Source of the DNA: Gammaproteobacteria bacterium
Lineage (GTDB): Bacteria; Pseudomonadota; Gammaproteobacteria; Burkholderiales; Burkholderiaceae_B
NCBI GenBank assembly: GCA_018815245.1
Contig: JAHIXK010000006.1
Coordinates: 1 to 62,530, forward strand
Direction: 5' to 3'
DNA: 62,530 nt
Within the stretch, counting starts at the first letter, position 1. Every line of letters begins with the position of its first letter. The notes under the pieces are model-generated. The model was not told the DNA's origin. It made no database searches and saw only the letters and a list, made by a program, of their open reading frames with translations. Shown here one piece after another: positions 8,455 through 18,635 of the stretch. Both the position numbers and the translations under genes were made by a program.

Positions 8455-8465
8455 AATTAATTCAC

Positions 8466-8894
8466 GTGTATCAAGGTAGTTCTTCCTTATCAATGGATGC
8501 AAAGGGGCGCATGAATGTGCCGCAGAAGCATCGTGATGCGCTGCAAACGCAGTGCGAGGGAGCCTTGACGCTTACAAAACACCCCAACGGCTGTTTGCTG
8601 ATGTTTCCGCGTCCCATTTGGGAGCAGCATCGCGAGAAAATTGCCGCCTGGCCCATGTCTGCCCGCCCTTGGCAGCGAATTTTTCTTGGCTTTGCAACCG
8701 ATGTGGAAATTGATTCTGCGGGCCGTATTTTGGTCTCGCCAGAATTGCGTGAGGCCGCATCGCTGAGCAAGGAAGTCATGTTGCTTGGTATGGGTAGTCA
8801 TTTCGAGGTGTGGGACTCCACTTTGTTGAAGGTGGAAGAAGAAAAGGCAATTGCTGCTGGCATGCCTGAATCACTGAACGAATTCAGTTTCTGA
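8466..8894 (+). CDS. mraZ: Transcriptional regulator MraZ
   Basis: The protein has 142 residues and starts with GTG ([15 protein letters not shown]). Two tandem SpoVT/AbrB-like halves each carry the family signature: [14 protein letters not shown] near residue 10 and [14 protein letters not shown] near 80. MraZ forms ring-shaped oligomers that bind TGGGN repeats and repress the dcw operon. It is the first gene of the cluster, 2 bp before rsmH, and its own operator lies immediately upstream. Confidence 0.96.
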   Translation: MYQGSSSLSMDAKGRMNVPQKHRDALQTQCEGALTLTKHPNGCLLMFPRPIWEQHREKIAAWPMSARPWQRIFLGFATDVEIDSAGRILVSPELREAASLSKEVMLLGMGSHFEVWDSTLLKVEEEKAIAAGMPESLNEFSF

Positions 8895-8896
8895 AG

Positions 8897-9856
8897 GTGA
8901 GTATCAATGAACACATCCCCGTGCTTCTTCAGTCCACGGTTGACGCCCTGTTGCACAAACCCGACGGGGTCTATCTGGACTGCACATTTGGTCGCGGCGG
9001 TCACAGCCGCGCATTGCTTGCCGGCTTGTCTGCTCAGGGGCGCCTTGTTGCGCTGGATCGGGATCCGCAGGCGGTGCAAGCCATGAACGAAATCATTGAT
9101 CCCCGTTTTAAAGGTATTCGCAGTGCGTTCGCTGATCTTGAGTCAGCGCTTGATTCGCTGGGTATTGACCAGGTGGATGGTGTTCTGATGGACATCGGTG
9201 TTTCGTCACCCCAAATCGATCAGGCCGAGCGGGGGTTTAGTTTCCGCAGGGATGGTCCTTTGGACATGCGCATGGATCCGCAGGCTGGAGAGTCAGCGGC
9301 CGATTTTCTTGCCCGGGCAGATGTTCGGGAAATCAAAGAGGTGATAAAAAATTATGGGGAAGAACGGTTTGCTGTTCAGATTGCAACAGCGATTGTTGCT
9401 CGCCGCACGCAGCGGCCGATCACTACAACACTCGACCTTGCCCAGATCGTGGCAGGGGCAGTTCGCACGCGGGAGCCGGGCCAGGACCCTGCAACGCGCA
9501 CCTTTCAGGCTTTACGGATTCACGTCAACCAGGAGCTTGCGCAGCTCGAACAAGGTTTAACGGCTGCTTTCAAGCGCTTGAAAGTAGGTGGGCGGCTGGC
9601 TGTGATCAGTTTCCATTCACTTGAAGACAGAATTACCAAGCAGTTCATTGAAAAACTGGCCAATCCGAAGTCTCAGCAGGATGCGCGCTTGCGCAAGTTG
9701 CCGCTGCCTGAGCCCACGCCGTTGATGAGAAAGCTGGAGCGAATCAAGCCAAGCAAGGAAGAGTGCGAATTGAACCCGCGCTCCCGTTCATCGGTTTTGC
9801 GGGTGGCTGAAAAACTGGCCGAGCTGCAAGGTAGGGAGGGTGCATGGGGCGCTTGA
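8897..9856 (+). CDS. rsmH: 16S rRNA m4C1402 methyltransferase RsmH (MraW)
   Basis: This SAM-dependent enzyme methylates N4 of C1402 in 16S rRNA. It has 319 residues and starts with GTG at 8897, the only start in a suitable place. SAM-binding [15 protein letters not shown] lies at about 28-42, with [14 protein letters not shown] and [16 protein letters not shown] around residues 95-125 and [11 protein letters not shown] near 245. It is the second gene of the dcw cluster and overlaps ftsL by 13 bp. Confidence 0.96.
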   Translation: MSINEHIPVLLQSTVDALLHKPDGVYLDCTFGRGGHSRALLAGLSAQGRLVALDRDPQAVQAMNEIIDPRFKGIRSAFADLESALDSLGIDQVDGVLMDIGVSSPQIDQAERGFSFRRDGPLDMRMDPQAGESAADFLARADVREIKEVIKNYGEERFAVQIATAIVARRTQRPITTTLDLAQIVAGAVRTREPGQDPATRTFQALRIHVNQELAQLEQGLTAAFKRLKVGGRLAVISFHSLEDRITKQFIEKLANPKSQQDARLRKLPLPEPTPLMRKLERIKPSKEECELNPRSRSSVLRVAEKLAELQGREGAWGA

Positions 9857-10125
9857 ATATCTTGCTGTTGGCCTTGGTTATTTTTTGTGCCATGTTGGTT
9901 GTTGAGCAACAGCATGAAGCGCGCACCTTGTTTGTTGCGCTTGGCCAAGAGCAACAGGCCGAGCAGCAGATTGAAGTGGCATTCACCCGTTTGCAGTTGC
10001 AGCAGGTGGCATTGGCCAAAGGTGAGCGGGTGGACGAAGTTGCCCGAACGAAACTTGACATGAGCCCCCCTGCCCCGGGGTCGGTGGTGTTCATGCCTTT
10101 GGACGGAGGCTTTCAGCGTGAGTAA
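9844..10125 (+). CDS. ftsL: Cell division protein FtsL
   Basis: The protein has 93 residues. One transmembrane segment (about 4-20, [17 protein letters not shown]) follows a very short cytoplasmic tail, and a heptad-like periplasmic coiled coil (residues 25-70) ends in VFMPLDGG. FtsL joins FtsB and FtsQ and activates FtsI/FtsW. Identification rests on topology, size and the invariant position between rsmH and ftsI. It overlaps rsmH by 13 bp and ftsI by 8 bp. Confidence 0.92.
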   Translation: MGRLNILLLALVIFCAMLVVEQQHEARTLFVALGQEQQAEQQIEVAFTRLQLQQVALAKGERVDEVARTKLDMSPPAPGSVVFMPLDGGFQRE

Positions 10126-11872
10126 AGCCGTTCGGTTTGGTGGATCAGAATTGTTGGAAATGCGATTGCCAGCCTGGCGGTCGCGTTTTGTTTTGGTGTG
10201 TATTTTTCTGGCCTTCGGTGGCTTGATTGCGCGCGCTGCTTACCTGCAGATTATTTCGAATGACTTTTTGCAGGAGCAGGGTGCAAAGCGACTGGAGCGC
10301 ACATTGCCATTGCAGGCAAGCCGTGGAAGTTTGCTGGACAGGAATATGGTGGTGCTGGCGCAAAGTGTGCCTGCGCAGGCCGTGTGGTACGACGGGCGTC
10401 GAATTGTGGATGCCAAAGATGACGATTTGCGCAAGTTGGCAGCAGTGCTGGGCTTGAAGCCCGAGCGCATGATCAAGCAAATGCGGACTGACAGCAAGCG
10501 TGCGTTTGTGTACCTGGACCGGCAGGTGGATTCCGATGTTGCAGCCAAGGCGAAGGCGCTGAAAATTCCCGGTTTGGGTTTTGTGACCGAGAGTAAGCGC
10601 TACTACCCGCAAGGCGAGACCATGGCGCATTTGGTGGGCTTTACCAGCATTGAGGACAAAGGCCAGGAAGGTGTTGAGTTGGCGTTCAACCAGCGCCTGA
10701 CCGGCGAAGATGGTGAGCGCAACGTGATTCGTGACCGCTTGGGAAATGTGATTGAAGACATTCGTGAGCTGCGTCCCCCTGTCAATGGGCATGATCTGGT
10801 GTTGTCTGTCGATGCCGATGTGCAGTACATCGTGTTGTCAGAATTGAAAAAAGCGGTGGAGTTTCACAAGGCGAAGGCCGCTGCTGCGGTGGTGCTGGAT
10901 GCGAAAACAGGCGAATTGCTGGCCATGGCCAACATTCCTACTTACGACCCAAATAACCGGGGTCAATTGCATGGTGAAAAGCTTCGCAATCGTGTGTTCA
11001 CGGACATGTTTGAACCTGGTTCAACCTTGAAGCCTTTTGGTGTGGCCTTGGCGATGGAACAAGGCAAGGTAAAAGCCAGCACAAAAATTGATACCGGCAA
11101 TGGTCGTTTGTCGATTGGCCCGGCCACCATTCACGACACCAAGCCGCATGGCGTGATGACGGTCGAAGAAATCATTCAAAAATCCAGCAACGTGGGCACA
11201 TCCAAAATCGTTCTGGATCTGGAACGAAAAGATCTGTGGGATTTCTTTAACCTGCTGGGCTTTGGCCAAACCCCGTCAATCGCATTTCCGGGGTCTGTTG
11301 CAGGTCGCGTTCGGCCGTGGAACAAATGGCGGCCGATTGAGCAAGCCACCATGTCTTATGGGCATGGGATCTCAGTTTCGTTGATCCAGTTGGCGCAGTC
11401 CTACACCATCTTTGCGAACAAGGGGCGATTCATTCCGGCGTCGCTGATCAAGCGCGGACCGCTAGACCCGCTTGTGTCGCATCAAGTGGTCGGTCCCAAG
11501 GTGGCTGACAGCATGTTAAACATGCTCGAGTTGGCCTCCGGGCCCGAGGGCACTGCACCAAAGGCACAGGTTCAAGGCTACCGTGTTGCGGGCAAAACCG
11601 GCACGGCGCACAAGCAGGAAGGTGGCAAGTACATCAACAAATATGTGTCGTCGTATGTGGGTTTGGCCCCGGTTTCTGATCCGCGCGTGATTGTGGCGAT
11701 CATGGTGGATGAGCCTAAAAATGGTTTGTACTACGGTGGCCTGGTGGCGGCCCCGATTTTCTCGGTGATTACAAAAAGTGTGCTGACCCGCTTGAATGTG
11801 CAGCCGGATGGGATTGAATCCACTGAGCAGTTGCGCAAGTACGTGTCTGCTCCCGCAGGGAGCAGACTATGA
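10118..11872 (+). CDS. ftsI: Septal peptidoglycan transpeptidase FtsI (PBP3)
   Basis: The protein has 584 residues and starts with GTG overlapping ftsL. There is a membrane anchor at about 24-45, a pedestal domain with RGSLLDRN near 69-76, and a transpeptidase domain with catalytic STLK (Ser302, Lys305 in FEPGSTLKP), SSN at 356-358 and KTGT near 490. It cross-links septal peptidoglycan with FtsW. The C-terminus ends shortly after the transpeptidase fold. It overlaps murE by 4 bp. Confidence 0.96.
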   Translation: MSKAVRFGGSELLEMRLPAWRSRFVLVCIFLAFGGLIARAAYLQIISNDFLQEQGAKRLERTLPLQASRGSLLDRNMVVLAQSVPAQAVWYDGRRIVDAKDDDLRKLAAVLGLKPERMIKQMRTDSKRAFVYLDRQVDSDVAAKAKALKIPGLGFVTESKRYYPQGETMAHLVGFTSIEDKGQEGVELAFNQRLTGEDGERNVIRDRLGNVIEDIRELRPPVNGHDLVLSVDADVQYIVLSELKKAVEFHKAKAAAAVVLDAKTGELLAMANIPTYDPNNRGQLHGEKLRNRVFTDMFEPGSTLKPFGVALAMEQGKVKASTKIDTGNGRLSIGPATIHDTKPHGVMTVEEIIQKSSNVGTSKIVLDLERKDLWDFFNLLGFGQTPSIAFPGSVAGRVRPWNKWRPIEQATMSYGHGISVSLIQLAQSYTIFANKGRFIPASLIKRGPLDPLVSHQVVGPKVADSMLNMLELASGPEGTAPKAQVQGYRVAGKTGTAHKQEGGKYINKYVSSYVGLAPVSDPRVIVAIMVDEPKNGLYYGGLVAAPIFSVITKSVLTRLNVQPDGIESTEQLRKYVSAPAGSRL

Positions 11873-13365
11873 TCAGCGCCTACCTGCATTCGGTGACGGA
11901 AGTGTTGGCGGAATTGCATGAGCGCGGCTTTTATGCCGATTGCTCCGGGTTGGTGACTGATCACCGCCGCCTCACAGGGCCGCAAGATGTGTTTCTTGCT
12001 GTGCCTGGTGAAAAGTTTGATCCGAGAAAGCTGGCCGATGATTTGTTGCGTGAGCAACGCTGCGGATTGGTGTTGGTGGATTACGATGACCAACGCGCCT
12101 ATCAAAGCGCAAGTGTAGTGCCCGTGCTGAATTTGAAAACCATGTTGGCCGAGCTTGCGTTTGGTTATTACGAAACACCGAGCGATGCGATGACCGTGAT
12201 TGCCGTGACCGGCACGAACGGAAAAACCACGGTAACACGCTGGTTGGCGCAGGCCTTGAATGCCTTGGGCAGGAAGGCGGCGGTAATCGGCACGCTGGGG
12301 TTTGGCGCACCTGACGACCTGAAAGCACACACCGGTTTGACCACGCCAGACGTGGTCGGCGTGCATCACATTTTGCATGAATTGCGTCAGGCACAATTTG
12401 ACACCGTGTGCCTGGAGGCTTCTTCCATTGGCCTGGAACAACGCCGACTGGCTTGTGTCAGTATTGACGTGGCCGCGTACACCAATTTGTCTCAAGACCA
12501 CCTGGACTATCACGGCGACATGGCGGCCTACGCCCGGTCAAAGCTGATACTGGCAAGCTGGCCAACCTTGCGATCGGCTGTGGTGAATGTGGACGATGCC
12601 TTCGGGCTTGAATTTCAGGCTTTGGTGAAAAGCCGCAATGTTGAATGTGTCTCGGTGGGGCGTTCACACGGCGCAGATTGCCAACTGCTTGATGTTGCCC
12701 ATCTTGAGAATGGTCAGCGGATACAGCTGAAAATTGACGATGCGCTGACACAATTTGAAACAACTGTCATTGGTGATTTCAATGCCGACAACATGGCGCT
12801 GGTTTTCGCTGTGTTGAAACAGTTGGGGCACGAGGCTCGCAACATACTGCCCGCGCTTTCCAGTGTGACACCGCCACCGGGTCGCATGCAGCCAATTGGC
12901 GATAAGCCCGCCGTGATTGTTGATTATGCGCACACCCCCGATGCCCTGGAAAAGGCGTTGCAAACACTTCGACCCTTTGCAGAAAAACGAAAGGGTAAAT
13001 TGTGGGTGGTGTTTGGTTGTGGTGGCGATCGAGATCGCAGCAAGCGCCCGTTGATGGGTGCGATCGCCGCAGAACATGCAGATGTGGTGTTGATCACCTC
13101 TGACAATCCTCGAAGCGAATCACCGCAGGCCATTGTCGACGAAATTCGTTCGGGTGTGGATGCGCGCCTGGAGGAGAAAGTCAGGATTGAAGTGGACCGA
13201 GTAACTGCCATTGAAATTGCAGTTTGTAGCGCTGAGGATCGGGATGTGGTGTTGTTGGCCGGCAAAGGGCATGAAGACACGCAGACCGTTGGAACCCAAG
13301 TGATTCCGCATTCAGATGCGCAGTGTGCACAATCTTTTCTGGCCAGGCGGGGTGCGCATGCTTGA
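11869..13365 (+). CDS. murE: UDP-MurNAc-tripeptide synthetase MurE (meso-DAP adding)
   Basis: The protein has 498 residues. ATP-binding TGTNGKTT lies at 114-121, and the motif DNPRSESP (around 410) is the DNPR signature for meso-diaminopimelate as the third residue. The central Mur ligase domain has HTPDALEKAL and VVFGCGGDRDRSKR. It adds meso-DAP to UDP-MurNAc-L-Ala-D-Glu in the cytoplasm. ATGA overlap with ftsI upstream and 8-bp overlap with murF downstream indicate translational coupling. Confidence 0.96.
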   Translation: MISAYLHSVTEVLAELHERGFYADCSGLVTDHRRLTGPQDVFLAVPGEKFDPRKLADDLLREQRCGLVLVDYDDQRAYQSASVVPVLNLKTMLAELAFGYYETPSDAMTVIAVTGTNGKTTVTRWLAQALNALGRKAAVIGTLGFGAPDDLKAHTGLTTPDVVGVHHILHELRQAQFDTVCLEASSIGLEQRRLACVSIDVAAYTNLSQDHLDYHGDMAAYARSKLILASWPTLRSAVVNVDDAFGLEFQALVKSRNVECVSVGRSHGADCQLLDVAHLENGQRIQLKIDDALTQFETTVIGDFNADNMALVFAVLKQLGHEARNILPALSSVTPPPGRMQPIGDKPAVIVDYAHTPDALEKALQTLRPFAEKRKGKLWVVFGCGGDRDRSKRPLMGAIAAEHADVVLITSDNPRSESPQAIVDEIRSGVDARLEEKVRIEVDRVTAIEIAVCSAEDRDVVLLAGKGHEDTQTVGTQVIPHSDAQCAQSFLARRGAHA

Positions 13366-14752
13366 CATGAACTGGCCCTTGCACGATGTCGCAAAAGCCT
13401 TGAGCGCGGAACTGGTTCAGGCCGCACCCGTGGTCAATGGCGATGTTCGTTTGGTTCAAACAGACAGTCGACAGGTGAGCAAGGGCGATCTTTTTGTGTG
13501 CCTGATCGGCGAACGGTTTGATGCACATGATTTCGCGGAACAGGTTTGCAATTCTGGTGCATCCGCATTGGTGACAGACCGAATTCTGGACTTGCCCGTT
13601 GCGCAGTTTGTGGTCAAGGACACGCGCCTTGCGCTGGGTGTTTTGGCCAAGGCCTGGCGGGCGCGTTTCGATTTAAAAGTATTGGCTGTGGTTGGCAGCA
13701 ATGGCAAAACCACCAGCAAAGAAATGCTGGGCAGTATTTGCAAAACGCACTTTGGAGGCGACAAGGTGTTGGTGACCGCTGGCAATTTGAACAATGACAT
13801 CGGCGTGCCCCAAACACTGTTCAGGCTGCGCGATATTCATCAAGTGGCCGTGATTGAAATGGGCATGAATCACCTGGGTGAAATTGATTACCTGGCAGGC
13901 TTGGTGAGTCCCGATGTGGTGTTGTTGACCAATGCACAGCGCGAGCACCAAGAGTTTATGAAAACCGTGCTGGCGGTGGCGCAGGAAAATGGCAGTGCCT
14001 TTGCCCACTTGTCTGCTGATGGTGTTGCGGTTTACCCGGCATCTGTTGAATTTGAACTCTATTGGCAAGCCCAGTCAACGGGCCAGCGTGCATTGCGTTT
14101 TGGTCCTGATGCGGATTTTGAAATGTTTCCCGTGGCGCAAGCCAAACACATGGGCAGCGCCATATTGAAAACGCCCAGTGCTGCCATTGAATTAAAGCCA
14201 GCGTTTTTGGGTGAACACAATTACGCCAACGCAGCCGGTGCCGCTGCGGCTGCACATGCGGTGGGCTGTTCGTTGCAGTCCATCCAGGCAGGGCTGGACA
14301 GTTTTCAGCCCGTCAGTGGACGCTTGCAAATCGCCTTGCATACGCCTTCTCTTCTGTTGATCAACGACACTTATAACGCCAACCCCGATTCAGTGAATGC
14401 GGCTAGCAAGGTGTTGGCTACACAGGCGGGTGGCACCTTGCTGGTGTTGGGCGACATGGGCGAGGTGGGTGACCAGTCTGATGAATACCACGCCGAGGTT
14501 GGGCTGTTTGCCAGGCAGGTGGGTGTGAAGTTGTTGTACACCCTTGGTGACGCCACGGAACACACGGTTCGCGCCTTCGGCGAAGGCGCAACGCATTTCA
14601 AGAACATTGACACATTAATAGACAACACCATGAACACAACAAAGCAAGGCCAATGGTCAGTGTTGGTCAAGGGATCCCGTTTCATGAAAATGGAGCGCGT
14701 GGTTCAGGCAATTGTTCAACACCACCAAGGGGGAGCAACACATGCTTCTTGA
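13358..14752 (+). CDS. murF: UDP-MurNAc-pentapeptide synthetase MurF
   Basis: The protein has 464 residues from ATG 13358 ([10 protein letters not shown]), which overlaps the murE stop in ATGCTTGA; a longer frame from 13316 lies inside murE and is unlikely. The ATP-binding [13 protein letters not shown] is near 110, followed by [14 protein letters not shown] and [13 protein letters not shown], both typical of MurF, and [12 protein letters not shown] near 340. It joins D-Ala-D-Ala to the tripeptide. It overlaps mraY by 11 bp. Confidence 0.95.
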   Translation: MLDMNWPLHDVAKALSAELVQAAPVVNGDVRLVQTDSRQVSKGDLFVCLIGERFDAHDFAEQVCNSGASALVTDRILDLPVAQFVVKDTRLALGVLAKAWRARFDLKVLAVVGSNGKTTSKEMLGSICKTHFGGDKVLVTAGNLNNDIGVPQTLFRLRDIHQVAVIEMGMNHLGEIDYLAGLVSPDVVLLTNAQREHQEFMKTVLAVAQENGSAFAHLSADGVAVYPASVEFELYWQAQSTGQRALRFGPDADFEMFPVAQAKHMGSAILKTPSAAIELKPAFLGEHNYANAAGAAAAAHAVGCSLQSIQAGLDSFQPVSGRLQIALHTPSLLLINDTYNANPDSVNAASKVLATQAGGTLLVLGDMGEVGDQSDEYHAEVGLFARQVGVKLLYTLGDATEHTVRAFGEGATHFKNIDTLIDNTMNTTKQGQWSVLVKGSRFMKMERVVQAIVQHHQGGATHAS

Positions 14753-15896
14753 ACTCGCGCAGTGGCTGGCACAAGACATTCGCGCCTTCGGCGTATTCAA
14801 TTACCTGACCTTGCGCGCGGTGCTGGCCTGCGCAACTGCTTTGTTGGTGGGCTTGGTTGCGGGCCCGATGGTAATCCGAAAGCTGACCCAGTACAAAATT
14901 GGTCAATCAGTTCGGGATGATGGCCCACAAACCCATTTGGCCAAGGCTGGAACACCCACCATGGGTGGTGCACTGGTGTTGATCGGCATCGGCATTTCTA
15001 CCTTGTTGTGGGCGGATTTGTCCAACCGCTTCGTGTGGGTGGTGATGCTGGTCACATTCGGTTTTGGCTGGATTGGCTGGGTCGATGATTACCGCAAGGT
15101 GGTTTATCGCAACCCGAAGGGCTTGTCGGCCAAGTGGAAATATTTTTGGCAAAGCGTGGTGGGTTTGATTTGCGCGTTTTATCTGGCATTTGCCGTTTCT
15201 GCACAAAGTGGACAAGAGGTGCTGGATATTTTTGTAGCGTGGGTTGAAAGCGGGTTTTCAATGCACTTGCCCAACAATGCAGACCTGATTGTTCCGTTTT
15301 TCAAATCCATCAGTTATCCCTTGGGTGTGTGGGGCTTTATTGCCTTGACCTACTTCGTGATTGTGGGCACCAGCAACGCGGTGAATTTGACCGATGGGCT
15401 GGACGGGTTGGCCATCATGCCCACGGTGATGGTTGCTTCCGCACTGGCTATTTTTGCGTATGTGGCAGGCAACGCGGTGTATTCCAAGTACTTGTTGCTA
15501 CCCTACATTCCGGGTGCAGGCGAACTGGCTGTTTTTCTCGCTGCCATTGCTGGCGCCGGCTTGGCTTTCCTTTGGTTCAATGCGTACCCGGCACAAGTAT
15601 TCATGGGTGATGTGGGTGCATTGGCCTTGGGCGGTGCGCTGGGCACAGTGGCGGTGATTGTTCGGCAGGAAGTGGTGCTGTTCATCATGGGCGGGGTGTT
15701 TGTGGCTGAAACACTGTCGGTGATGATTCAGGTGCTGTATTTCAAATACAGCGGTGGAAAGCGGGTGTTTCGTATGGCCCCTTTGCACCACCACTATGAA
15801 TTGAGTGGCTGGAAGGAAACACAGGTGGTGGTCCGTTTCTGGATTATCACCATGATTTTGGTGTTGATTGGTTTGTCTACTTTAAAACTGCGTTGA
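14742..15896 (+). CDS. mraY: Phospho-MurNAc-pentapeptide translocase MraY
   Basis: The protein has 384 residues from ATG 14742, preceded by AAGGGGGAG. It is polytopic with about ten transmembrane segments. Family motifs are present: [10 protein letters not shown] (after QTHLAKAG), GWVDDYRKV with the catalytic Asp pair, [10 protein letters not shown], and [11 protein letters not shown]; the C-terminus has [11 protein letters not shown]. It transfers phospho-MurNAc-pentapeptide to undecaprenyl phosphate to make lipid I at the inner membrane. Confidence 0.97.
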   Translation: MLLELAQWLAQDIRAFGVFNYLTLRAVLACATALLVGLVAGPMVIRKLTQYKIGQSVRDDGPQTHLAKAGTPTMGGALVLIGIGISTLLWADLSNRFVWVVMLVTFGFGWIGWVDDYRKVVYRNPKGLSAKWKYFWQSVVGLICAFYLAFAVSAQSGQEVLDIFVAWVESGFSMHLPNNADLIVPFFKSISYPLGVWGFIALTYFVIVGTSNAVNLTDGLDGLAIMPTVMVASALAIFAYVAGNAVYSKYLLLPYIPGAGELAVFLAAIAGAGLAFLWFNAYPAQVFMGDVGALALGGALGTVAVIVRQEVVLFIMGGVFVAETLSVMIQVLYFKYSGGKRVFRMAPLHHHYELSGWKETQVVVRFWIITMILVLIGLSTLKLR

Positions 15897-15906
15897 AACT
15901 AATTTA

Positions 15907-17385
15907 ATGATGAATTCGCTTCGTGATCAATCGGTGTTGCAAGTCGGGCTTGGCGAGTCGGGCTTGGCCTGCGCGCGCTGGGCGCTTGCGCAGGGTGCCC
16001 GCTTGACCGTGATTGATACACGCGCAATGCCCCCCGGTTTACAGGAATTGATGGCTGTTCAGCCGGATATCCGTTTGGTGAACTCGGTGAGCGACCTGCA
16101 CTGGGACTTCCAGCGCGTTGTGGTGTCGCCTGGTTTGCCGCCTTCGCACCCATTGATGATCGAGGTGTTGCATCAGGCCGGGCAGTATGGCACCGAAGTG
16201 GATTCTGAACTGGATCTGTTCGCCGATGCGCTAAGCGAGCTGGCCCGGGATCGGGGTTATCAACCACAAGTGGTCGGCATTACAGGCACGAATGGAAAAA
16301 CCACCACCACGCGGATGGTGGAGTGCCTCGCCCAGTTTGCGGGCAAGAATGTCGTAGCGGCGGGCAATATAAGCCCGGCGGCAATGGACGCATTGCGGGA
16401 ACAACTTGATGCAGGTGACTTGCCTGACCTGTGGGTGCTGGAGCTTTCCAGTTTTCAGTTGCACTGGACCAAGCGCTTGAAGTTTGATGCATCCACGGTG
16501 TTGAACATTACACAGGATCATCTGGATTGGCATCCTGACCTTCAAGCGTACGCGCAGGACAAGTTCCGGATTTTTTCCGGAAATACCGTGTGCGTGCTGA
16601 ACCGCGACGATGCCTTGGTGGCCGATGCACCATTGCCTGCTGGTTCAACTGTGTTGACGTTTGGCGTTAGCGCACCGGTGCATGCCAATGATTTTGGTTT
16701 GGTGCGCGAGGGCGGTATGTTGTGGCTGACCCAGCTGGTTGGCGATCAGGAGGCCTCTGTTTCTCCACGGCGCAGAAAGCAGGAAGAGATTGAGTTGAGC
16801 CAGAAGCTGTTGATGCCGATCGAGGCCCTTCAAGTGGTGGGGCTGCACAATGCATCCAATGCGCTGGCCGCCCTCGCCATTTGTCAGGGCCTGGGAATGC
16901 CCATGGCGAAATTGCTGCACGGCCTTCGCAGCTACCAGGGCGAGCCACACCGGGTTCAACATGTGGTTCAAATAGACGGTGTTGATTATTTCGACGACAG
17001 CAAAGGCACCAATGTTGGCGCTACTGTTGCGGCCCTGAATGGTTTGGCCAAGCCCACCGTGCTGATTGCGGGCGGGGAAGGCAAAGGGCAGGATTTCTCA
17101 CCCTTGGTTGAGCCTGTTGCCAATTATTGCAAATGTGTAGTGCTGATTGGCAAGGATGCCGACACCCTCATGGAGACGCTCCAGGCCACTCAAGTTCCTT
17201 GTGTGAAAGCAAACAGTCTGGAACAGGCGGTGGGTGTGGCGGCAGGCAAGGCAAGCGCAGGCGATTGCGTGCTGTTAAGCCCTGCTTGTGCCAGCCTGGA
17301 CATGTTTAAAAACTATGTGCACCGCGCAGAGGTGTTTGTGGATGCCGTTCGCGCCCTTGCGGCCGAGAGGGGGCAGCCATGCTAG
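15907..17385 (+). CDS. murD: UDP-MurNAc-L-alanine:D-glutamate ligase MurD
   Basis: The protein has 492 residues. The N-terminal Rossmann-like domain begins VLQVGLGESGLACARW, ATP-binding GITGTNGKTTTTRM is at about 121-134, and ELSSFQLHW, NITQDHLDWH and the C-terminal DDSKGTNVGAT and LLSPACASLDMF follow. It adds D-Glu to UDP-MurNAc-L-Ala. It is slightly longer than E. coli MurD (438) owing to an insertion around residues 285-300 (SPRRRKQEEIELSQK). It overlaps ftsW by 7 bp. Confidence 0.95.
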   Translation: MMNSLRDQSVLQVGLGESGLACARWALAQGARLTVIDTRAMPPGLQELMAVQPDIRLVNSVSDLHWDFQRVVVSPGLPPSHPLMIEVLHQAGQYGTEVDSELDLFADALSELARDRGYQPQVVGITGTNGKTTTTRMVECLAQFAGKNVVAAGNISPAAMDALREQLDAGDLPDLWVLELSSFQLHWTKRLKFDASTVLNITQDHLDWHPDLQAYAQDKFRIFSGNTVCVLNRDDALVADAPLPAGSTVLTFGVSAPVHANDFGLVREGGMLWLTQLVGDQEASVSPRRRKQEEIELSQKLLMPIEALQVVGLHNASNALAALAICQGLGMPMAKLLHGLRSYQGEPHRVQHVVQIDGVDYFDDSKGTNVGATVAALNGLAKPTVLIAGGEGKGQDFSPLVEPVANYCKCVVLIGKDADTLMETLQATQVPCVKANSLEQAVGVAAGKASAGDCVLLSPACASLDMFKNYVHRAEVFVDAVRALAAERGQPC

Positions 17386-18635
17386 GTAAGTGGGCTAAAA
17401 AAGACCAGAACAACATGCAGTTTAAAAGCCTGATTCCCGCGACAGCGACGGGCGGTGGTTTGTCGTCGTCCATGTACGGTGTAAAGCGCACCAGTACAGT
17501 GGCGCAATCGATTGATCAAGGATTGATCTGGGCGGTGCTGGCCTTGTTGTTTCTGGGTTTGGTCATGGTGTATTCCGCCACTGTGGCCCTGCCGGATTCG
17601 GTCAAATACGCCAACTACCAAACCACCCACTTTTTGGTGCGTCATGCCGTGTCTATTGTCGTGGCATTTGCGGCCGCATTCTGCGTGTTTCAAATTCCCA
17701 TGAAAACATGGCAGGAACTGGCCCCTCTTGTGTTTATTTGCTGCATCGTCTTGTTGATTCTTGTGTTGATTCCCGGCATAGGCAAAGAGGTGAACGGTGC
17801 GCGCCGCTGGTTGTCGCTGTATGTGTTGAATATTCAGCCGTCTGAGTTGATGAAAATGTGCGCGATTATTTACGCAGCCGATTACACCGTGCGCAAGCAA
17901 GCCTACATGCAGCGTTTTGGCAAGGTGTTGTTTCCGATGTTCATGGCCATGTTTTTGGTGGGCATGTTGTTGCTGCTGGAACCCGACATGGGAGCATTCA
18001 TCGTGATCGTCACGGTTGTATTCGGCATCCTGTTTTTGGGTGGCATCAACGCGCGCGTGTTCTTTGGTGTGTTGTTTGCACTTAGCGCCGCATTTGCCTT
18101 GTTGATTGTATTCAGTGATTACCGCAGGGCTCGTTTGCTTGCCTACCTTGACCCTTGGGGGGGCGACAACGCCTTGAACAAGGCTTATCAGCTTTCACAT
18201 TCGCTGATTGCATTTGGTCGGGGTGAGGTGCTGGGCGTTGGTCTGGGTGGCAGCGTGGAAAAGCTGCATTACCTGCCGGAAGCGCACACCGACTTTTTGT
18301 TGGCCGTTATTGGCGAAGAACTGGGCTTTGTGGGGGTCACCGTTGTCATCCTGTTGTTCGTATTCATCGTGAAGCGATGCTTTGCTGTGGGTTCGCAAGC
18401 GATTGCGTTGGAACGCACTTTCTCTGGCTTGGTGGCCAAGGGTGTGGGCATCTGGATTGCGGTGCAGTGCTTCATCAACATGGGCGTGAATCTGGGTGTG
18501 CTGCCCACCAAGGGTTTAACCCTGCCATTGATGAGCTATGGCGGTTCCGCAATTTTGGTGACCTGTGCAGCGCTGGCCCTGGTGGTGCGAATTGATTTTG
18601 AGAACAGAACCATGATGCGTGGAGGTGCTGCATGA
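17379..18635 (+). CDS. ftsW: Septal peptidoglycan glycosyltransferase FtsW (SEDS)
   Basis: The protein has 418 residues, polytopic with about ten transmembrane helices. SEDS features include LVMVYSATVALP near 65, NGARRWLSL, IQPSELMKM, the YQ-SLIAFGRGE stretch near 270, LPEAHTDFL and LPLMSYGGSAI near the end. The N-terminal cytoplasmic tail (about 45 residues) is long. Internal Met residues (MQFKS, MYGVK) are possible starts, so the true N-terminus is uncertain. It polymerises septal glycan with FtsI. It overlaps murG by 4 bp. Confidence 0.95.
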   Translation: MLGKWAKKDQNNMQFKSLIPATATGGGLSSSMYGVKRTSTVAQSIDQGLIWAVLALLFLGLVMVYSATVALPDSVKYANYQTTHFLVRHAVSIVVAFAAAFCVFQIPMKTWQELAPLVFICCIVLLILVLIPGIGKEVNGARRWLSLYVLNIQPSELMKMCAIIYAADYTVRKQAYMQRFGKVLFPMFMAMFLVGMLLLLEPDMGAFIVIVTVVFGILFLGGINARVFFGVLFALSAAFALLIVFSDYRRARLLAYLDPWGGDNALNKAYQLSHSLIAFGRGEVLGVGLGGSVEKLHYLPEAHTDFLLAVIGEELGFVGVTVVILLFVFIVKRCFAVGSQAIALERTFSGLVAKGVGIWIAVQCFINMGVNLGVLPTKGLTLPLMSYGGSAILVTCAALALVVRIDFENRTMMRGGAA

